This document shows, piece after piece, positions 12,231 to 26,400 of a stretch of DNA of 64,000 nt. The stretch comes from Nipponacmea schrenckii (Eukaryota > Mollusca > Gastropoda > Lottiidae), in the NCBI GenBank assembly GCA_030562195.1, contig JAUJPP010000003.1:46134602-46198601 (forward strand), given 5' to 3'. The notes below the pieces were generated by a model that did no database searches, was not told the DNA's origin, and saw only the letters and a list, made by a program, of their open reading frames with translations. The translations under genes and the position numbers were made by a program. The first letter of the stretch is position 1. Each line of letters opens with the position of its first letter.

Positions 12231-15200
12231 GAAGAATGTAAAAGACTGAATCACTCACGCCACACTATCCAGGGCCGAGTTTCACCGCCATGACATTCGT
12301 TCCGACCAGATCGTACGATTTCTCAAACCACCACCAAACCAACAGTTTTCTAAATCATCCAATTGATTCTAAATCCACTACCAACGACCACCAAAGTGCA
12401 ACTACCTAGTTTGCGATATCAGCAATTGCTGGAAGCGAACGTTTACTCGCCATTTACCTACCTACCTAATTAATAGCTAACAGGGAGTGTCGAAGCAATT
12501 AGTTTACCCGGTTTCAATAGAGGCCATTTCTACAACATCTTATTATCATTATTTATTTTGGGAATAGTGGTCAACAAATATTGCCGCTTAGATATAATTA
12601 GTTGGCTATATTCTATAGTTATATGACCCGAAGTAATAAAACATGACATGGCCAGTAGGCCTTTAAATTCTTATATAACTTGATTATTGCATTGATAATC
12701 TGTGATTAATGTGTTGTTAGTAATATGCATAAACTATTTGTAGAAATTTGATATCAAGGACGCAATTTTAATAGTTTTATCCTCTTAGGTCTAAAACAAT
12801 AGAATTTGTCCACAGGGATAAAACTTGCTTTTTAAAATTGAGATTACCATTAAATATTAATAATTATCCGATTATCACACTGAATACGAGATTTATTATG
12901 AAAATTTATCCCTTTTATATGTGCAACTAATCTCATTTAATCCTATTTTCTTTATAATTTGTCTAAGTATTGAGTTACCATATTAAACATATTTTGTCGT
13001 GATTTTGGAGAGAAAATAGGATTCATTTGGATGAATAATACGATACAGTCCTCCATTAAGGGGATTAATAAAGTGGTTTCTGCCATTTACTACGTTGAAA
13101 AGTAGAAAGATAATAGAATTAGAGAATTCAAAGAGTATCAAAACAAAACTTATGGTTTTTGCTTAAGGTTGGTTTGTTATAAAGAGTCCCCGATTTCCTG
13201 AAGTAACAAGACAATAGACAGAAACATTATACATTAGTGAGAGTATAAATGAAATTCTTATATGCAATTCAATATTTTAGTATCATGACTCTGAGAATCC
13301 GAGAAGGATATAAATGCATGAAACCTAAAATAGAACATTCATAAAAAAGATAGTTCTATTGTTGCTGTAAAGGTTTATTCGGTGGTATGTATCCAACTAA
13401 TGACCTACGACCAATACTAACTAAGCTCTCTTGAGAGACGTATTTGAATCAGGTTTTGTATCTTAAAATACAAGGTTTTACAGAAGGAAATACTTCTTAC
13501 TTGTTATTCATTTCTTTTCAGAGCAAGATAATTCGACTTACACTGTAAGGGAAAATTTATTGACGTTATCTATCAAAGAGTGTAGTTCTGGTGGTGAATT
13601 TTATCCAGACCTAATTATTTATAATTACTGCATTAAAAAAGTAATATAACAATTTTCATACCATTATATAGTGTTAAATAAAGCATAAAATTACTATTAA
13701 TCTGTAATGGGTAATAAATAAACGTATCTTTCGCATTATTTATACGAGGATAAGATAAATTACTCTATCATACCTTCATTTGATAGCTTCTTGGTGAATC
13801 ATAATGTCAAATGGTCAGCCGAAATTTTAGAGCAAGATTGAGCTTTAAAAGAAAAAAAGCGTTGCTTGAATATTTCGAAACACATCTTCTTAATTCGATC
13901 TGTGGTCTAAAAGACAGCAAATTCAGCGAATTGAGTTCCAACTCTAAACAAGTTACTTGTTGTTTTCTATTGGTTTTAATAATCGCCCGCTTCGTGCCTA
14001 CCAGATGTTTAAGCGGATAACAACAAAACTCACAATAGCCGTGAACTAATAAAGGAAATAAGCTTTATCGAAATTAAATGCATTTTGAAAACATTTTTAC
14101 CAAAACTTACACAATTAAGCCCTAGTATTAAACAAGATGATATTGTTAGTTTCATAATGGAATATAACGATCTTCGTGCTAAACACAGCTTTTATTTCTT
14201 AAACAATAGAATAGATCAACGGATTTCGCAATTTATAAGATTGGAAGATAGATGGAAGCATAACTTCATTGAATATGAACACAAGGGAAAAGTCTGGGCA
14301 AAATAGAATAAAATAGATTATTAGATTATATATGAGTAATATAATAAAGGAATAAAGAGGGTCATAAAACGACACTTTAATTACCTCCAACATCTTAATT
14401 ATTAAATTACACAGGTCTGTATTCTCTTAATTCTCTCTTTTCTCTCATTTAACCTGATTTATTTCCAACAGTTCTCTCTACTAATTTTATTAGTCTACGT
14501 ATGCAAGCCTCTGATTTTATTTTCGGTTCTACATCACAGTTTTGACGACTTACAGCTTACCTAATTCAATAAAGTCGTTTAGCCAAAGCGGTAGAAAAGC
14601 TTATAATTAGCAATAGAATAAAGACAATGACGATAATTGAATTATATTAGAGTTAGAAAATGCAACGTGGTTTTCTTCAAAACTCACTTATCGTTTAAAT
14701 TTGTCATTAATTTAGTTATCTAAATTATAATTCATCTTTAATGAAACGAAAACGATTGAATTGGAGACGAGAGACAAAACAAGAATTTTCAAATTCTATT
14801 AAAAACTAGTTATCTAAAACAATTTAAAAATCTTCGTTAAATTTCATCACAATTTGTCGATTTCAATGAATCTGGTATTTAAATGACGTATGCGAGAATA
14901 TGTGATGTTCCGGGATTCCTTCTAGGAGACATTATGTAATTCAACTTCTCTTAAAGGGACTAAACTATTTGACCAAAGAGTCCAATCAACTACCAATTAC
15001 ATTATGATTAATTGGGATGCAGAAAAATGTATTAAAATTAAAGAGTTTGTTTATCAATTCCATAAAGCCAACTATAATATTACAGGCCTATCTGAACTAG
15101 ACATGCAGTGAATACAGGTTGAATTCAAGATTCAATTCGGGCTTCGGGCTTCGACACCATTATTCAGAACTTAACACTGGTTGTCCATGAATCAACGTAT

Positions 15201-15504
15201 TATATATCATCGTGGCATAATAGCATTCAAAATGTTTCAAACTGGAATCCCAGAACACTTTTAACATTACATTTTCAGAAAGAACAACATTAACAGAAAG
15301 TCATATAATTCTGAGATCTGGGGCACTCTGAACTTCAGTTATATAAAAACAATGCTATGATGACATCATTTCAATATTTTCAATATACATATTTTTCCCG
15401 TGGAATTCATTACCAACAACTATCTTGTTGATAATAATAATTATTACTTTGATCGCTTATATAGTCTTATAATATTTGCAGATGCTGTTATTTCTGCTGA
15501 AATT
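12231..15504. other. AT-rich stretch, no supported gene
   Basis: Two open frames (13811-14020, 14085-14306) have no recognisable family and no splice context; the second encodes a charged peptide (RIDQRISQFIRLEDRW) that I cannot place. Treated as unsupported. Confidence 0.4.
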
Positions 15505-17349
15505 CTAGAAACGAATCACATGCCCAATTGGCTCAAGTGAATCTTTTGAGTCCTTTAAAGGTGATATTGACCTTTCTGATGGTTCTGGAGAACACTTTTT
15601 AATAGGACTGTCCCATAGTTCATCATGTTTGACTTTTACCATATGTTTCCTTGGTAACGTAGTCTTCACACAGGCGAAGCCCCAAACTGGAAGTGCCAGA
15701 GTTTCATTCCATGTAGTCATGCACAAGTGCTCCAAATCCATTTGAATAATATCATCGAATACGTCGTGTCCGTATTTACCACCCAATACTAACAACTTCC
15801 CTTCATGCATCGTGACACCAAACATAGCGCGTGTAAAATGTGGTATGCTTGCTATGTGTTGGAATGTTGTATAATCATCTGATTGCAGCAGTTTTCCGGT
15901 AGGGCATACGATAGTTATGACGCCATCTTGAACCACTGACCTGGTTAAACCACAAGGAACCGGAAGTCGTCCGATATTAATTGATGATTTAGTTGAGGGA
16001 TCATAAATTTGAATTGTTTGTGTTGATTGGTGTCTGTCTTTATAGCCACCATACAGAAATATTTTACCGTCGTGAACAGCACATGACATACCCCATACAG
16101 CTTCATTCAAATTGCCACATTTCTTCCAGATATTTTCTTTCATATCATATTCTTCTACACACGTTGAAACTCGGAGACGACCATCATCTGATTGACCAAT
16201 AACACCACCTAATACAAAAAGTGAAGATCCGTATCCAATCATTGCATGGCCTCTTCTACCAACTAACATTGGAGAACAAACATGCCAGGTATTCACACAA
16301 CTTTCATAAAGAGTTAAACCTTGTCTGGTTTCTCCTCCTCCAGAAATATAGATATCATTACCACAAACACAGGCCGTGGTTCCCGAATCGTAGCCATATG
16401 GTAACGGAGCTAATGGGAACCATTTTCTAAGTGACATATTGAAGCCTGATACATTTTGTCGTAGATAGTTTTTGGCACCACCGGAAGCAGTTCCTCCAAG
16501 AATAACGATAACGTCATCCATTCTGGCATCGTTTCTGTATTCTAGTCGCGGAAGATTGACTTCATGACGTCTGCTAGGATCTTGATGGATAGTTTTAGCC
16601 TCATCAATAATATCTTTACAATCGACATTTTCCTTCACCAATTCATTATTACCTAGGACATATTTCATATAATGCTGCTGAACATGGGGTAATCGGATGT
16701 GTTTAAAGATATCTGCTAGAGCAGATTTACGCACTTTTGGGTCTGAGTTTGCCCATGACAGAACAGCATCACAAACTACATCTTCGTTCGGCACACGTAA
16801 ATCATTATCTTGTATTAAGGAAATGACATCAGATGCTGATAGAGCTTTAAAGGCTGTTGTCTGATAAAGCGTCATAAAGTTATTCAAAATAGCGGACCTA
16901 GATTTCGATTCTAATTTCAGTGCTTTTGTTTCTGTCGCCAATTTCATCATTTTTAAACAATTGTTCATTCCGACAGAATCTGATAGAAACGTGTCACATT
17001 TATCCCGAAGTGACTTAATTCCAAACAAGGAAGCTGCTTTTAAAAGTTCTTCTGAGTTTTTAGGTGTCAGTTTGCAATTTCCTGTGTAGATGAAATCTAA
17101 AACCTGATGTACGATTTTCACAGAGGCACCATTCACAAATAGTTTCTCAGCCACAGACTCTCTTTGGCCGTTAAAAAGTCTTCCATGAAAATATGGAGAT
17201 ATAGCAGCCAGAACAAATCGATGACATCGAAGGTACTTCCCATCCACCACCAGTACAAGGTCTGTAAACAGACGTTTCCGCCACATTTCAGATATACCGG
17301 TAGTAATCTCCAGTCGATGGTTATCATTAGCTTCGTCGTTTGTTTCCAT
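15505..17349 (-). CDS. Kelch-like (BTB-BACK-Kelch) protein, probable CUL3 substrate adaptor
   Basis: Single uninterrupted 614-residue frame. The start chosen is the ATG at 17349-17347 (METNDEAND); the frame is open a little further upstream, but only with non-ATG codons. Domains: BTB about residues 20-125 (FTDLVLVVDGKYLRCHRFVL), BACK about 130-240 (NEDVVCDAVLSW), then Kelch repeats from about 275 to 560 with repeated GG turns (ILGGTASGG, ISGGGETRQG, LFVLGGVIGQ, LYGGYKDR, LLVLGGKYG). In this family the BTB-BACK part binds cullin-3 and the Kelch propeller selects a substrate for ubiquitination in the cytosol or nucleus. The length is usual for KLHL proteins. I cannot assign a specific KLHL number. 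A good acceptor (TTTTGCAG) lies just upstream on this strand, at 17377-17384, so a non-coding first exon is likely. Confidence 0.9.
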   Translation of the reverse strand: METNDEANDNHRLEITTGISEMWRKRLFTDLVLVVDGKYLRCHRFVLAAISPYFHGRLFNGQRESVAEKLFVNGASVKIVHQVLDFIYTGNCKLTPKNSEELLKAASLFGIKSLRDKCDTFLSDSVGMNNCLKMMKLATETKALKLESKSRSAILNNFMTLYQTTAFKALSASDVISLIQDNDLRVPNEDVVCDAVLSWANSDPKVRKSALADIFKHIRLPHVQQHYMKYVLGNNELVKENVDCKDIIDEAKTIHQDPSRRHEVNLPRLEYRNDARMDDVIVILGGTASGGAKNYLRQNVSGFNMSLRKWFPLAPLPYGYDSGTTACVCGNDIYISGGGETRQGLTLYESCVNTWHVCSPMLVGRRGHAMIGYGSSLFVLGGVIGQSDDGRLRVSTCVEEYDMKENIWKKCGNLNEAVWGMSCAVHDGKIFLYGGYKDRHQSTQTIQIYDPSTKSSINIGRLPVPCGLTRSVVQDGVITIVCPTGKLLQSDDYTTFQHIASIPHFTRAMFGVTMHEGKLLVLGGKYGHDVFDDIIQMDLEHLCMTTWNETLALPVWGFACVKTTLPRKHMVKVKHDELWDSPIKKCSPEPSERSISPLKDSKDSLEPIGHVIRF

Positions 17350-18271
17350 GCTGGATAACTTTGTATTTTTAATTTTCTGCAAAATATAAGAAAAACTTTA
17401 ATAATTGTGGAGGATTTCATGATGTATTATAATTATTTTCCTTTACTCAGACTGAACCTGGGGACTCAATAAATTGATTTGTTATTAAAACTGAATATGA
17501 TTTTTTTTTTTTTGGTGAACAACATAATTATCCAAAATAAATAATATGTTTTATGGTATAGTAATTTTTATTATTCAAACGCACTTGCTTCAGTCATTTC
17601 CTGCTATTGTTTAACCATATCCTATCCGTTGTAATATGCTTTGTATACCCACCTATACAAATTATATGTATCAAAGTAATTCCATGCGGATTTGAATCTT
17701 CATCAATCCCCTGATGTTTCAAATTGTAGGTCTTAACATAGGCGTTTATTAGTAGTTGTCAGAAAGTAAGAAATGTTCATGTGAAATACGGCATGCATCA
17801 TTAGTGAATGTGCAAGCTTTTGTATTATACATGATCTATACTCTAACCCATTTAAAGTAACTAAACGTGATATCACGTCAGTGAAGGCTTGATGGGATTG
17901 CGTGATTTCTATAAGATGATGAGCAATCTTATGTATATAAAAATATTTGAAAATTTGTTAAATTGGTTTACAAGTATATGGTATATTATAAGCAGATTTG
18001 GATAAAATGCTTATTTTTCGGTTTTGAAAAATGACATGCACAGTTTTTATTATTGTTCAAATATGGATTTTAAAGTTTGAAGTCTACAAGATTTCACATT
18101 GATAGAACAGTGATTTTTTCCTTATTTTATCAAAGGGAGTTAATTGTGTATGTTACTCGAGCGCAAACATGAAACCCTAATTTATAAAAGCTATTTCGAC
18201 TGTTATAATGCGAAAAAAGACAAGATGATGTTTATGATATATCATCGAAAAGATATTAAGTACAGTCTTAC

Positions 18272-18330
18272 CTTACAGAAGTGTGGTCTGCTTCGTAAAA
18301 TCCAAATCCAATAGAGTAAGACTAGGTGTG
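18272..18330 (-). other. Candidate non-coding 5' exon of the Kelch-like gene
   Basis: On the minus strand an exon-like segment ends at 18272, followed by a strong donor GTAAGACTGTA (18261-18271 complement). It would splice to the acceptor before 17376, 27 bases upstream of the Kelch-like ATG. The upstream limit is unknown; 18330 is arbitrary. Confidence 0.35.
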
Positions 18331-18339
18331 TGTATATTT

Positions 18340-20442
18340 ACGATTGTTGGAAATAAAAAGGGATTATCTAGGCTATCCCTAGTAACATGAGTTAATCCCT
18401 CGGGTGATTATCCCGGTGTTAATTGTTGTTCTGTGAAATAATCTTTTATTGGCTAACATTATCTGTAACTATAATAGAGTCGTATTGCATGTATTTGAGT
18501 TTGTCAATGTCCAGTCGGTCCCAATTGATGATGCAAAGAAATGGAAAACACCCTAAAAAGGCCTGGTCTAGATTACCAGCTGTCATACATCAGTGACACA
18601 ACAACCATGGAAACTGCTTGAAACAAGTGCAAGGGTCCTAACCCCCAGAAAAAATATTTAAAAAAAACCCCAAAGTGATAGACCTTGTGTAAGTTATATC
18701 TAAAAGACTCACAATGCTCACAACTAATGCTGGGGGTTTACCAAGAGCAATATTTCTCTTATTATTAAGCAACTGGGGCCCTATTTCAACTATGACTGCC
18801 TATGAGGACCTACAAAGAAAATCATGATCAACTTTACGGTGAAGGGCAGCATAAAAACTGGTATCTTTTGAATCTTTTGACACCGAACAGATCATTTAAA
18901 GATAGGCCTATTAAATTCACGTAAAGGAATACTTCCTCTAAGAATGAACTTAGTCAATAAGAGTATTATATTCATCAGTTGGACATACCAGGTAACATAA
19001 AAATTGTATATAACACAATCCATTAAGCTGTGTAACTATTGAAAAACGCTGCCAAGCGAATTACTTATTATAGTTTAATGGATTATTACTTGATTATGAA
19101 TTTATTGTTTAATGAAGAGACAGAGTATAGTGTGATCCAGTGATAAACAAAGACTCATTTTGGACTAATTTACAAAGTTAATTTCTTGGTATTCCTTAGA
19201 GGCGTTTACCTTTAAAAAGGAATTCAAAATGCGGAGAGCATATAAAAAACGCGATTCTCCTTATAATGAGTAGGCCCTATGTGACATTGAATAGGCCTAC
19301 ATTTGTGGTGAACAATTGTCTTGATCTTTCCTTAAAACTCTTTATTCTTAGTGATAATTGTTTGAAGAATGAGAAGTGCATGCAATCTAAGAAATTCAGA
19401 AATACTCGATTTTCATAAAGCTGAATCTGTCTAAGTATGTGGCACAGCGCTAGAACAAATTTCATGTGATAGGCTACTAAAGTAAGTTTACGATTTGCAT
19501 TTCTTGTAGTCTGAAGCATTAAGGAGTTCCATCCCCTAACCGGAAATGATACAATTTCGCGGGAAATTATTGTAAACATTAACAAGAATATTGGTAAATT
19601 TATATAAAATTTTCTAAAAGCTTTCAAAGTGCCCGGAATGTTACAGGCAGAGATATCATCTGTAGTTAAAGGGTTTATCGGTGTAGGCCAAATTTGTGAC
19701 GTGCACTCTCAGATCTGTTTATCCTCCATGTTCCCAACATGGACTAAGGCAATAATTATTAATATTAGCACTTTTTCTAAAAAATAGAAATAAATGCGTA
19801 TTTTTTTAATGAGGGGTCTGGTAAATTTTAATCAAATTCAAATCTAGGAGCAAAGTTATTCAAGCATGTTTTAAAGTCATTCACCCCCAAAAATTCTACA
19901 CCATTTTTTCACTGCATTAACACCAGGGAAGACCCTTTCCTGGGAATCTCCTTCCCCAGAGTCAGTATATTATTGCTTATTTAGTCCTCCTTTGGTTATG
20001 TAAATCATACGTGTATGTTTTAGCAGGCTTTTAAGTATGCCCAGATCTATGAGTGACTATAACATGTAAATGTAACTACTGATTTTAATTTTGATAAATC
20101 TACAGGGTTCAGGATGACTCATACCAAAATTTACCCAGATTTCTTTTTTGTTTAGTAACATCTCAGACAACTTTTTTTGAGTTCGCCCAAAAGTCAAAGA
20201 CAATTGGACCACATTTCTTACCTCAGCCCAAGGTCAAAGACAACTCTTCAATTTATTAAAAAATTGGTCTGAGTTGTCTTCGAAATATTTTTGATTTAAT
20301 AATAGGAAATATCATAGTATAATAATCAAAAATAGAGGTTTGAGTTTTCTCTGAGTAGTTTTTGAAAAAGTGGTCTGAGGTGTTATGTATTCTGCATAAT
20401 TAGTGATTTCTACCGAGATGAAGTTTAGTTTAAATTAAAATA
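18340..20442. other. Intergenic DNA between the Kelch-like gene and CHTF18
   Basis: No coding feature seen. The two genes are divergent, so this stretch should contain both promoters, but no unambiguous core promoter motif stands out. Confidence 0.4.
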
Positions 20443-23400
20443 ATGGATGAAGATATATTTGAGGCAGAATTTGCAGATGAGCTGGAAGCTCTAGCTGATT
20501 TTGAAGATAATTGTAAGTTGAATATGTGTTTACAGGACCCTACATTTAGGGACATTTCATTAATATAAACAGTACAGGTATTCAATATTTAAATCATCAG
20601 AACATTATAATTCAATAATTGACTTTTTATAGGTAGACTTAAAATAGACAAATAATATTATGGTTTATGTATTAATAGGCTAGATTTAAATTATTTTGAA
20701 ATCCAACCAGAATTTAGGGCAAATTTGAATAAACTTAATATTTCCTATATATTTTGTATTGTGAAATATCTTGTGTTTTATTCTCTTTCTCCCTTTAGAT
20801 CCAGAGAATACAAGTTATTGTAAGTCTAAAAAAGCATTGAATTTTGAAACACCAAAGTCAAAAAGCTCTCATGGAAAGCAAAATGGTTTTAAATCAAAGG
20901 ACAATTTAAATGACAGCTTGTTAGAACCATTAGTTAGTCCTGAATGTATTCCTAAGAGTTCATTATTACGGTCAAAGGGAGATAAATCCAGTAAAAGATG
21001 CCGTGTTCAAGAATATGAAGATTTATCTGCAGATAGTGGGGATGAAGATATAAGCTGTTTAAAAATTGATACTGGACATGAAATAGGTAAGTAAGATCTG
21101 TTTTTGAAAAGTACTTGACATCTTTTGAGTGTTAAAAACTGATGTATCAATTAGGATGTTATAATTATTCTTTTTGAAAATTTGTTTGAAAAAAAGGTAT
21201 AATCTTTTGCGAATTGAATTTGCCTCTGCTATGCTGTATATACTATTTCATGATTGGTTTGATTGTTGATAAAAATATTTTTTTGACAATTTGTTTAAGA
21301 TAAAGAATAATCTTTTGTGATTTAATTTGCCTCTGCTATGCTGTATATAACCACCTACTTTTCGGTTTTGAATGTTGATATAGTGTACCTAGCCTGTCGG
21401 CACAGTAAAGGTATGCATTACCTCCCTGCTTCTATATGGACTAGGTGTTTATTCTTACCTACACATTGGCACCTTTCATTGATGATCAATGTTAGGTATG
21501 GCATGTGAGGTGTCTTAGCATTTTTGATCTGTTTATTGAAAGGCTTCTCTCGGATTTAATTTTTTGGGATAGATATTTTAAATGGTTAAACTCTTCACTT
21601 TAAGGATTTTTTTATCCTTAATAAATGGTTGATGATAAGATTTTCATGCTTAGTGTGATTGAGTATATGATTCCTGACTTTAGGAATAGATTTTTTTTTG
21701 TGTTAATTTTTGCGTCATAATTGTTTTTGCATACATAAAGTATTTGACAAAGACCAAAATTTGGAGTTATCTCCCTTGACCCCTTTTTCTTTGTACTGTA
21801 TTTCAATTCCTTTGCAATTGAAAATACACTATGCTTTGAGCAAATATGTCAGTTACATCTATTGAACTCACTGTAATGGTTTTGTACTTTTAAAAAATAT
21901 ATTATATTGTGTTATGTATTGTGTAGAAACATTGAAATGCATAAGCTCTACATTTATGGTCTATTACTGAATGAATATAAACATTTAAGCAAAAACGAAT
22001 AGTGGCATATTGTGTATTTTAGAAGCGATTTTGCTCTGGCTCTCTTGATTTTGATGATATTGGTTTCAAATAAAGAACATAAAAAATTAATATAAAATGA
22101 AGAAAGCTGCTTTTTTGAATTTTCTGAAATTCCGTTGAAGTTTGAAGGTGTAGATCTCATGACTTTAGCCTTCGATCTATCTGTCAATTGACAGATTGCA
22201 ACGAAAAATCTGTTATTTGGATATCACTTTCGGTTTTGGGGTTTATTTCCAAATTTTTTGCATTATCAAAGTATGAAACCAATCTATGGATTTAACCTCT
22301 ATAGACATTTAATTAATGATAGAGAAATATGTTAAGAGAAATATGTTAGGGTTTCAACTGCAAATACTTTCAAATTGTTCATTGTGTGTGTTCCTAGCCT
22401 GTCGGCACAGTAAAGTTACATAAAACCTCCCTGCTTCATTATGGACTAGTTGTTTATTCTTACCTTCACATTGGCACCTTTCATTGATGATCAATGTCAG
22501 GTATGGCATGTGAGGTGTCTTAGCATTTTTGATCTGCTAAGTGCTAGGTTCCCTTTGGTCTTCAATTTTCTAGATATATGTTTTAAATGGTTAAACTATT
22601 CCCTTTTACAATTTTTTTTATCTTTTATAAGGTTTTTGATGAAGGGTTTTTTCATGCTAATTATGATCTTATTTTTGATTACTTACTTTAGAAGTGAAAT
22701 ATTTTTGTTAAAATGTATACCATAATGATATTTGATTTGCAGACCTGAAATAGGGTTCCCTCCCTTGACACTTTATTTTTTACGTATAGGTTAATTGCCG
22801 AAAACAGTCCAATAAGTTCAATAATGACAACAAGGACCGTTAGGTCCGCGTGTTACGTCATTATTGAACGCATTGGACTGTTTGAGGCTATTAACCTACT
22901 TAAAATACAGATAACAAGTACTCAAGCACGTGTGACCATGTAGGTTACATGACATGCCATAGTGGACACAATACTAGTATGAAAGAGTTTAAATTTGAAG
23001 GAAATAATGTAAAAATTAATATAAAATTTAACAATAATTAAAATGTGTAAAGTTAAAGTAATGAATTAATCGGGTTTTTTTCATTCAATGTTTTTGACAG
23101 CATGTATTTTGAAGGAGTGATATCGGAATTATATCACAGATTAAAGATTTAAACAAAAGTGATATTTTTTTCTCGCCTTAATATGACGTCACATCAGTCC
23201 AAAATATGCCGCCATTTTGAAAAAATAATGTACTCTTGGCACAATGCACGTACCAATATGCTGGATAATAGTCCGCAAAGATCAAAGGTTGACATCACAT
23301 CTGTATTTTAATTTTATATATTTCATTTTCATTGGTCATCTTGTCAAGAATATAGGCTGTTCATAGAGTTATTTTGAAGAAATTTAAAAAGTGTTTTAGT

Positions 23401-26400
23401 TTGATCATTTTAAGTATTTATTATGCAGAACATTAATTTGCTAGTTTTCATGAAAATATCAAATTTTGGCCTACTAAATTAGTTAATGTGGTTTTAATAA
23501 ACACATGATAAATGAATTGAATAGATATGTAATATATTCCTGGGTGGTTGATAAAGTAGACATTACCAAGTGACGTCACATAATGTTAACGTTCTACATT
23601 TTTATATTAATTATTTTTTCAAGAACCACTCAGCAAGAGACAAAGATTACATGATCTTACTCCACCAAAACCATCTAAATTACCTTCTGGTAATAAACAG
23701 CTGGAAAGAGATACAGTAGATGACCATGTTTTTGATCCAGAGTTTTTAAAGGCCACAGCCATAGCCGATGATATTATTAAAAGAAGAAATCAGACAAAAA
23801 CAATCACAAAAACAGCAGGTAAATCAAGATAATGTTTTTGTACTTCAAAGTCACTCAAATAGGTTTAATTTTTAAATGAAAGGTAACGTTTGGCTGTATT
23901 GATGAATATCTTCTTGGGCAGATAAAATTTACAAAATTACAAAGCTGAGAAGTGTATAGGGCAAATATTTCTTTGATTACAGTAAGTTAATTGATGCTGG
24001 GCTGTAATAGGTTATGTAACAGTGTAAATATATAGATACTATATTAATGACAGTTTACTTCATTATTAATGTGTAAAATTACTTTGTTAGAAATTATATA
24101 GAAACAACTAGATTTGAATTGACATTTGATTTAGTAGATTTTTTAGTCACAACTCATATGCTACATGTTTTGAGAGAAATTGTGTGTATAGAGGGAGTAA
24201 CCATATAGAAACAATTAGTTAATCAAATTCTTTTGTATGCTCTAGCATGAAAGCATAAGATGATGTCAAATAAGTCATACAAGTATTAACAAGTTTTGCA
24301 CAAATCGTCTTTTTTCACTATATTAAATAGCAGCAAACCTCTGGAGAAAGCAATAGAAAGAAAGAATTTATATTATACTTTTACAGCAATTGTATCTGAA
24401 ATCCCTGATGTAAATAGACTATTATCTGTAAGACCAAGTGGTGATTTTTTTAATGTAACTAGTACTAATGGTAATAGATATTACCTTAAAATTAAAGGTG
24501 AAGATAAGTTTGAAAAAGAGGTAACAATTATTTTTATTTATATGGTACATGGTCAAAACCAGGAAGGCCAGGTAGCATGGAGCCTCTGGTACTAAACAAG
24601 TTGTTGCATGCTTGTATAAAGTTCCTTGGTAGGAGACTGTTAAGTTATAACATTAAGGTATAACCTGTAACTATTGATTGATTTGAAATGAGCTTATAAT
24701 CACTGGGATGTCACTTTAGGCTGACTGTATTAACCTCAATGGTTTCTGCTGGTGTTCATTAGATTATTTTTATTTGTAAGAAATAAGGGTGCTTTTCATT
24801 CTGCTTTTGGCCTTTAGATAACTTTTTTAATTATTCTTACAAATACAAGATACAAGATGTGTGTAGAAATAAAAGGATAACAGGATTATTGAGTGTTCCA
24901 TACTCCGTATTGAAACATCAAGTAGAACTTGAGGTAAATTATATTTTTTATTCTATATTCATTACATAGGCCATCTGTATATCTGAATTTTTTCTTACGA
25001 AATTGTGTGTTATTAATTCATTTAAAAGAAGTCCACATTTATATATGCATTGAACATATTTCGGCTTGTGTAGTCACAGAAAATTAGATTACTTTAAATA
25101 GATTACTGGTCCTATTGTGTCCACAATAAAAATCCGAAAGGAGAGTAAAATATTGTGTGCATTATAAATCCTCGTTGGTAAATTTCCTTATTAATTAATA
25201 TCGATTATGTTCATTACAGAGACAAAACAAGATCATAGATGAAGCTAGAAAAATAACTGAGGAAATTAATAGGTGATAACATGTTCATATATCTTATCTT
25301 GTTCACTCTGTGTTAACTGGTAATGAGGTTAAGTTTTATTTATGGCTGAATTAATAACTAAACTTCATTATAATATGTTACTCTTCAGACAAAACTTATT
25401 TTGCGATCCTTGGGTTATCCTTGACACATATTTTCCACATGTACAAAGTCTTACGATATTTGTGTATATTTTGTAGAGAAATAGATACTAATTTGGGCTT
25501 AGATTTTGATAAGGAAAATAAGCAACCTGAGACATTAACAGAACCTCAGAAATATTTATGGGTAGAGAAATATGCCCCCAGAAGATATACTGAATTACTG
25601 AGTGAAGAGGTTAGAGATATTTTACTTCATAACGTTGTGTTATTTTGTTGTATTTTATTGTTTAAAATAATATAATCCAGTTTAGTTACACTTTAACATA
25701 TGAAGAGCTGAATGTAAATTTTAAGTCAAGTTGAAGAAATGAACCCAAGAAGTTTGGTAAATTCTGAACACTACTTGTGGTCAAAATAGACAGTAATTGA
25801 AGTTCCGATGAATACAATTGGCGTAGCCATTGGCTCATTTTTACTGATAATGCCTTCCCAATCTCCAAAATTTTAATAAAAATTCAAGCCTGATACTTTT
25901 TCACATTAAATAAACATACATTCATCAAATTTACTGAAAGTAATTTAAAGAACATGTAATCATTATTTGTAGGCTATAAATCGTACTCTTCTACATTGGA
26001 TCAAACTATGGGATCATGTGGTTTTTGGTAAAGATTTACCCAGTAAAAATGTTAAAGAAAAGAAGAAACAGAAAGAAGTTAAAAAATGGAAGAAATTACC
26101 AGAATTGACAGATGAATTAGATAAATTTAACCGACCACTCTACAAGGTCACCATTGTACAAATTCAAATGTAGCGATTTGATTGGATTGGGCGTTAGCGA
26201 AAACAGCTAATCAGAAACCTTTACGAAAGTTCACTGTCTTTTTTTGAAGGCTGTAATTGGCTGTTTTCACTGGCATTTCATGATTTCAAGAATATATGCT
26301 TATACTGTTAAAATATGATGATGCATGAGCTGTGCTTGTATTCTCATGTAGAAACAGCTTTATATAAATAATTGTTACATCATCATCGTGACAGAAATTT

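Noticed and set aside
13811..14306. Two small frames with charged peptides
   Set aside because: No family, no splice sites forming a model, AT-rich codon use like the surrounding non-coding DNA.
17350..17382. Extension of the Kelch-like protein by 11 residues to 17382
   Set aside because: It would start at TTG and overlaps a splice acceptor; the ATG at 17349 is preferred.
24325..24335. AAATAG and CAG as acceptors of CHTF18 exon 4, behind a better pyrimidine tract
   Set aside because: Both need a phase-2 donor while exon 3 ends in phase 1; 24294 is the phase-compatible start, though its tract is weak.
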